Of a stretch of DNA of 9,066 nucleotides, positions 5,603 through 9,066 are shown piece after piece. Every line of letters starts with the position of its first letter. Position 1 is the first letter of the stretch. A program made the position numbers and the translations under genes. Source of the stretch: Anaerolineae bacterium. Lineage in GTDB: Bacteria > Chloroflexota > Anaerolineae > JAFGEY01. Where the stretch lies: assembly GCA_016929205.1 (NCBI GenBank), contig JAFGJF010000159.1, positions 1 through 9,066 on the forward strand, read 5' to 3'. The notes beneath the pieces were generated by a model that worked only from the letters and a program-made list of their open reading frames with translations, ran no database searches and had not been told where the DNA came from.

Positions 5603-5635
5603 AAAGCCGTGGGATTATCGCCCACGGCTTTTTTT
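5603..5635 (+). terminator. Rho-independent terminator T2
   Basis: AAAGCCGTGGG (5603-5613) pairs perfectly over 11 bp with CCCACGGCTTT (5621-5631) around ATTATCG, with a run of seven T's (5629-5635). It shares the CCGTGGG/CCCACGG core with T1, 61 bases upstream. There is no gene between the two, so T2 is either a back-up or the target of an alternative fold involving T1. The A-rich left arm allows bidirectional use. Confidence 0.88.
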
Positions 5636-5674
5636 GTTGATAGAAAAGTTTTCACAAGAAGAGGCTTTGGCAGG

Positions 5675-5728
5675 AAAGGAGGAAGATGCAGTATGGTTAC
5701 CGAAAGCTCGAGGCAAGGCAGCAATTAA
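5675..5728 (+). promoter_or_regulatory. Strong ribosome site with a possible 11-codon leader peptide
   Basis: AAAGGAGG (5675-5682) is an almost perfect Shine-Dalgarno sequence, but no long gene follows it. ATG 5693, 10 nt away, opens an 11-residue frame (MVTESSRQGSN, stop at 5726-5728). ATG 5686, only 3 nt away, opens a 42-residue frame that overlaps the start of the next gene and looks non-coding. The 85-aa gene has its own ribosome site. This may be a leader peptide or a remnant of a lost gene; no promoter was seen between T2 and here. Confidence 0.3.
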
Positions 5729-5785
5729 GAACGCGGTTGTCGCTCCAACGAGGGCAACCATCACCTGACTCGAAGGAGAAGAGCA

Positions 5786-6043
5786 ATGTCTACGCCAGTT
5801 TTATACCGGCTTGAAGCTGAATTGCACAGACGCGAACTCGTTCAGGATGTAGAACGTGAGCGGCTGGCGCGGCTTGCCAGCCAACAAAGAAAGGGCTCGA
5901 TACTGGACGATGTGTTGTCCAGTTTGGGCGACTTGCTGATTTCGCTGGGCAACAGCCTAAAGCAACAGTACTTTGTCGATCCTGTGCCCAAGTGGCACAT
6001 GCCCGGCAACACACCAACGAAAACACGCATCATCAAGATGTAA
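5786..6043 (+). CDS. Hypothetical 85-aa helical protein
   Basis: AAGGAG (5773-5778) lies 7 nt before the ATG, giving a secure start. Residues 5-33 are a charged amphipathic helix ('LYRLEAELHRRELVQDVERE' onward, rich in Arg and Glu), likely a short coiled coil. Residues 38-61 form a second amphipathic helix ('SILDDVLSSLGDLLISLGNS'), more hydrophobic, which could lie on a membrane surface. The last ~24 residues are Pro/Lys-rich and probably unstructured. There is no cysteine and no signal peptide. I do not recognise the family. Short two-helix proteins of this kind (basic helix plus 'LGDLLISLG'-like helix) seem familiar from Chloroflexota, but that is an impression. It lies 72 nt before the large GNAT gene with a hairpin between them, and probably shares its transcript. 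Confidence 0.75.
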   Translation: MSTPVLYRLEAELHRRELVQDVERERLARLASQQRKGSILDDVLSSLGDLLISLGNSLKQQYFVDPVPKWHMPGNTPTKTRIIKM

Positions 6044-6048
6044 ATAAG

Positions 6049-6076
6049 GGGATGGCTCACCGAGATGAACCATCCC
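6049..6076 (+). repeat. Intercistronic hairpin between the 85-aa gene and the GNAT gene
   Basis: GGGATGG (6049-6055) pairs with CCATCCC (6070-6076), and within the loop TCA (6057-6059) can pair with TGA (6066-6068) past one C/A mismatch. There is no T-tract, so it is unlikely to be an intrinsic terminator. It could set the ratio of the two products by blocking 3'-exonucleases or by partial termination. Confidence 0.5.
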
Positions 6077-6115
6077 TGACCGAATAGTCAGTGGCAAGGA
6101 AAGGACGAACGAAAC

Positions 6116-9066
6116 GTGAGTGAGGCATTTGTTATTCGTGAAATAAAGGACATTAAACAAGACGCAGAAAAACTGGTCGCGATGTGGCAGGCCAGTGACG
6201 ATCAGTGGCCGGGTACCTGGAGCGGCGGCGCCGAGCTGACGACGCACATGGTAACCGACATTTTCGAGCGCGACAAAAATCTCTTTGTCTATGTCGTTGA
6301 GGCCGGGGACAAGATCGTCGGGTACTGCTCGTTTAACGAGTGTGAAGACGACAAAGGTGTGGGATACGTTGGATTGCTCAACGTTCAGCCCGATTACCAA
6401 AAGAAGAGCCTGGCGCGCAAGATGCTTTGCCAATGCGTCGATCGCTGCGTTGAGCTGGGGTTCAAGCAGCTTACGCTGCACACCTGGCCGGGCAATCTCA
6501 AGTCGGTGCCACTGTACAAAAAGACGGGACTTTACTGGGTCCCTGATAGCTCGGTGCATATGCGCAACTTTATCCCCGGCATTCTGGCCTTGCCGTGTGC
6601 CAAACCGTATTTTGCACAACACGATTGGTACAAGAGTTTGCAGCGCGAACTCGATCAAAAAGAGGATGATGAGCGCTGGGAAGGGATGAAGGTTTTCACT
6701 TACCGGTGGCAGGCTGGCGATGATAGGCTAACCGTGTGGGTCGATCGCGAATCACGCACGGTGACGGCCGTGGAGACAAACGAGTTGATGGTCGGCGCCA
6801 TTGCGGAAACGATTGAACCGGCGAGAGGCCTATCCACACAGATGCGCTGGAAGCTGGTCAACAAAAAAGCAAAACCGATGCTGGTTTCGTTGATTGCTAA
6901 CGGCAGTGACCAGTTGCAGATCGAACACCGCGAAGCAGTGACGCTCAAGCCGGGCCAGAGTGTCGAGATAACTGCTCGAGTGACTGTTGCGGCCGACACG
7001 CCGGAAGTCAGACGAGGCAAGGCAGTTCCTACGGTCAAGACGTTATGTATCATCGATGGGCAGGTGATCGAGTTGGCGACCGGGCTACGCCCGCAGCCGG
7101 CAGTCTCGGTCGAATTGTCGCCCAGATACGTCACGCTTTTCCCTGGCGTGTCCAAGCACGTTTACCTGCAACTGCGCAGTTACCTGGATAGAGAGATCGA
7201 GGCCACGGTCAGCCTGTCGCCTATGCCCGGACTGGAGATCGACTGGACGGAAAAACGGATTGCCTTGCCCAAAAAGAGTTTTGCCGGTGCACCGATCACC
7301 TTGTCGGCGGCAGACGGGGGTGTTTATGAGATCCAGGCTACCGTCTATTTCGATGACAGCGGCGCACAATGCAAGACGCTGCCCCAGCAGCTTGCCGTCT
7401 TGAGTCTGCCTGCAGGTGGCGTGTTGGCACAGCGGAGCGAGGCAAAACAGGTCTCGCCAGCAGTTCGCATTGAAAATGAATGGACACGGCTTGTTATCGA
7501 ATCCAATGGGTGGATGCAGATCCGCGAGACAAAAAGCAATGCGGATTTGGGCGGGATGCGCGAATTCGTTGGCCCGCCATTTTGGCCTTCCGAGCTAGAG
7601 GACAAAGAGTTTGACCTCGATCTGAAAAGCGAAAATGGGCGCGTGATCGCAACGCTCAGTGCAGCACTGAACGATCATCCGGGGCTGACTCTGCGCCGGG
7701 AGGTGACGATGGGGGCAGGGCCGCTGATCGAGATCGCGCACACCCTGGTCAACCAGGGCACGGTGGTGCATACGCTGCAAATGCTCACTTTTATCCACAT
7801 CGGCCAACGCGATGGTGCAACTGTTGTTTTCCCGCTGAAAAACGGTTTTGTACAAAGCCGGTTAAGCGAGTTTCCGGCAGCCGAAGAAGACGTGAGCAGA
7901 AAGCCCGAAACGTTTGCCGAACGTTGGGCTGCCGTGACGTCGCGTTATGGTACGTTTGGCCCGATGTGGCCGGAGACGATCGTTGAAAACCAGTTTGGTG
8001 GTTGGGGCGCTGAACTTATGGAGGCCCAGGTCACTTGTGACCCACAACAGTGGACTCAAACCGGCCGCTTCTATCTGTACGCTGGTCCCGGCGACTGGAA
8101 AACGGTGCGCGAGCACGCCCGGCGGTTGGTTGGGACGGATGCGATCGAAGAACCGATCCCGGTTGAACCCCATCCGGTGTACGGTGTGCGGCTGGAGCCA
8201 TCACCACTGATCGCGCTCGACGATCAAGTCGATGCGACGTTGGTCATCAACAACCTGCGAGCGAGGCCGCTGGATGGACAGGCGCAGATCGCTTTGCCGG
8301 AAGACATGATCTGCGATCAAACTGTGTTCGAGATCCAGGGGGTGACGATCAAGGAATCGTTCAAGCACGATTTGCACTTAACCGTGCCGTCACAGGCGAC
8401 AGCTTGTGAGGGGAAGGTATCGCTGCAGACGCGGTTGTTCGATGCCCAAATCAGCGTGCCGATCATTCGCCTGGGCAGCCGTTCGGACGTTGATGTCTCT
8501 CAAGACGGCACTATCTGGCATATCGACAATGGCTGCACGCGCTTTGACCTGGCACCGGATTTTTGCGGCTCGGTTGTGGCCTGGGTGGAGAACGGTGTCA
8601 ATCATCTGCTGTCGCCTTATCCAAAACCAGCGACTTTTAGCTGGATGAACAACTGGTACGGCGGGATAATGCCGTTGGCGATGCTTGAACACGAGATGCC
8701 AGGCAAGCTGTGGCAGGAGACGTTCACGGCGCAAGCGGTCAAACAGCGCGATGGACGCGGCTTTGACTGGCAGGGTGTACGGCTCAGTTGCGAGTTCGAG
8801 CGCGACAAACTGGTGGGCCTGGCGATCGATCTCGACTACCTGACGGTGGGCAACAGCAACGTGCTCAAGGTGGTCTATCGACTGCGTAACTTGACCACGG
8901 CGAAACGTAGCCTGGGGTTTGGTTGGCACGCTTACTGGCAGCCTGACGGTGAACGGGAACACAATGTTGTCCGCAGTGCGTTTGTCGAGCGCAAGCCCAC
9001 GCCATGGGAGAGTTGGTCTGAGGCTGGCAAGTGGGGGATGGTGACAAACTCCAAGACGGGCCGCAC
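6116..9066 (+). CDS. Giant GNAT acetyltransferase fused to repeated beta-sandwich modules (3' end beyond window)
   Basis: The frame from GTG 6116 is open for 983 codons to the window edge. AAGGA (6101-6105) lies 10 nt upstream, and an in-frame TGA at 6077-6079 rules out a much earlier start. Residues ~1-165 are a GNAT N-acetyltransferase domain: 'LFVYVVEAGDKIVGYCSF', then 'VGYVGLLNVQPDYQKKSLAR' (acetyl-CoA loop Q95-K-K-S-L-A100, Ser replacing the usual Gly of Q/RxxGxG/A) and 'LGFKQLTLHTWPGNLKSVPL' plus 'YKKTGL'. A charged linker (~175-190) leads into beta-rich sequence: an Ig-like stretch (~200-325), a second (~330-440), a mutarotase/glycosidase-like beta-sandwich (~450-680), another Ig-like stretch (~686-785) and a second mutarotase-like part (~791 onward). 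The last two repeat the previous two. No signal peptide or membrane span is seen, so it is probably cytoplasmic. GNAT acetyltransferase activity is likely; the C-terminal part could bind or process a carbohydrate. The domain names after residue 200 are inference from strand pattern. Confidence 0.85.
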   Translation, partial: MSEAFVIREIKDIKQDAEKLVAMWQASDDQWPGTWSGGAELTTHMVTDIFERDKNLFVYVVEAGDKIVGYCSFNECEDDKGVGYVGLLNVQPDYQKKSLARKMLCQCVDRCVELGFKQLTLHTWPGNLKSVPLYKKTGLYWVPDSSVHMRNFIPGILALPCAKPYFAQHDWYKSLQRELDQKEDDERWEGMKVFTYRWQAGDDRLTVWVDRESRTVTAVETNELMVGAIAETIEPARGLSTQMRWKLVNKKAKPMLVSLIANGSDQLQIEHREAVTLKPGQSVEITARVTVAADTPEVRRGKAVPTVKTLCIIDGQVIELATGLRPQPAVSVELSPRYVTLFPGVSKHVYLQLRSYLDREIEATVSLSPMPGLEIDWTEKRIALPKKSFAGAPITLSAADGGVYEIQATVYFDDSGAQCKTLPQQLAVLSLPAGGVLAQRSEAKQVSPAVRIENEWTRLVIESNGWMQIRETKSNADLGGMREFVGPPFWPSELEDKEFDLDLKSENGRVIATLSAALNDHPGLTLRREVTMGAGPLIEIAHTLVNQGTVVHTLQMLTFIHIGQRDGATVVFPLKNGFVQSRLSEFPAAEEDVSRKPETFAERWAAVTSRYGTFGPMWPETIVENQFGGWGAELMEAQVTCDPQQWTQTGRFYLYAGPGDWKTVREHARRLVGTDAIEEPIPVEPHPVYGVRLEPSPLIALDDQVDATLVINNLRARPLDGQAQIALPEDMICDQTVFEIQGVTIKESFKHDLHLTVPSQATACEGKVSLQTRLFDAQISVPIIRLGSRSDVDVSQDGTIWHIDNGCTRFDLAPDFCGSVVAWVENGVNHLLSPYPKPATFSWMNNWYGGIMPLAMLEHEMPGKLWQETFTAQAVKQRDGRGFDWQGVRLSCEFERDKLVGLAIDLDYLTVGNSNVLKVVYRLRNLTTAKRSLGFGWHAYWQPDGEREHNVVRSAFVERKPTPWESWSEAGKWGMVTNSKTGR

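Noticed and set aside
5278..5640. The region as a purely structural RNA (6S-like or riboswitch)
   Set aside because: I could not match a known RNA family, and the ribosome site with an in-phase coding repeat favours a peptide. A dual RNA/peptide role is not excluded.
5578..5641. A short ATG frame running through terminator T2
   Set aside because: It has no ribosome site and its sequence is simply the translated terminator stem and T-run.
5957..6658. A 233-aa minus-strand frame opposite the GNAT domain
   Set aside because: It overlaps the 85-aa gene, the hairpin and the GNAT domain, all of which have support. No family motif is visible in it.

Overview
The window looks like a bacterial chromosome segment. 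The gene style suggests Chloroflexota (Anaerolineae-like): OppD/OppF-type ATPases with 'PQGAMNSLHP' Q-loops, a HEPN remnant with the 'DRFYIPTRYPDALP' signature, moderate GC, and long multi-domain proteins. This assignment is an inference; there is no rRNA or tRNA in the window to confirm it. Every gene I can support is on the + strand.

Layout. (1) 1-2066: the 3' end of an Opp/Dpp-type ABC transporter operon. The stop of an upstream gene overlaps an OppD-type ATPase, which overlaps an OppF-type ATPase, and the operon closes with a 15-bp perfect hairpin terminator. (2) 2065-4700: a near-consensus sigma70-type promoter touches that terminator. It is followed by a decayed, frameshifted C-terminal piece of a HEPN-domain gene, a cobalamin-binding radical SAM enzyme, and a six-helix membrane protein with no recognisable family. 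(3) 4764-5267: a second near-consensus promoter, a leader with two hairpins, and a 121-aa protein of unknown function. (4) 5278-5635: a third near-consensus promoter and a compact transcription unit. It encodes a 32-residue, three-cysteine microprotein starting with GTG, and ends in two tandem terminators built on the same CCGTGGG/CCCACGG stem. (5) 5675-9066: an 85-aa helical protein, an intercistronic hairpin, and a very large GTG-started gene that runs off the right edge. That gene encodes an N-terminal GNAT acetyltransferase domain followed by more than 780 residues of beta-rich sequence, apparently a twice-repeated Ig-like plus mutarotase-like module.

How the genes may work together. The ABC ATPases energise uptake of a peptide or oligosaccharide; the permeases and binding protein would lie to the left. 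The middle of the window combines a B12/radical SAM enzyme, a polytopic membrane protein, a cysteine-bearing microprotein with its own promoter and terminators, and a GNAT enzyme. This mix is compatible with a modified-peptide (RiPP-like) locus, but the genes are in separate transcription units and no substrate link can be proven from sequence alone. The best-supported new points are the very large GNAT fusion, the microprotein unit and the HEPN relic.
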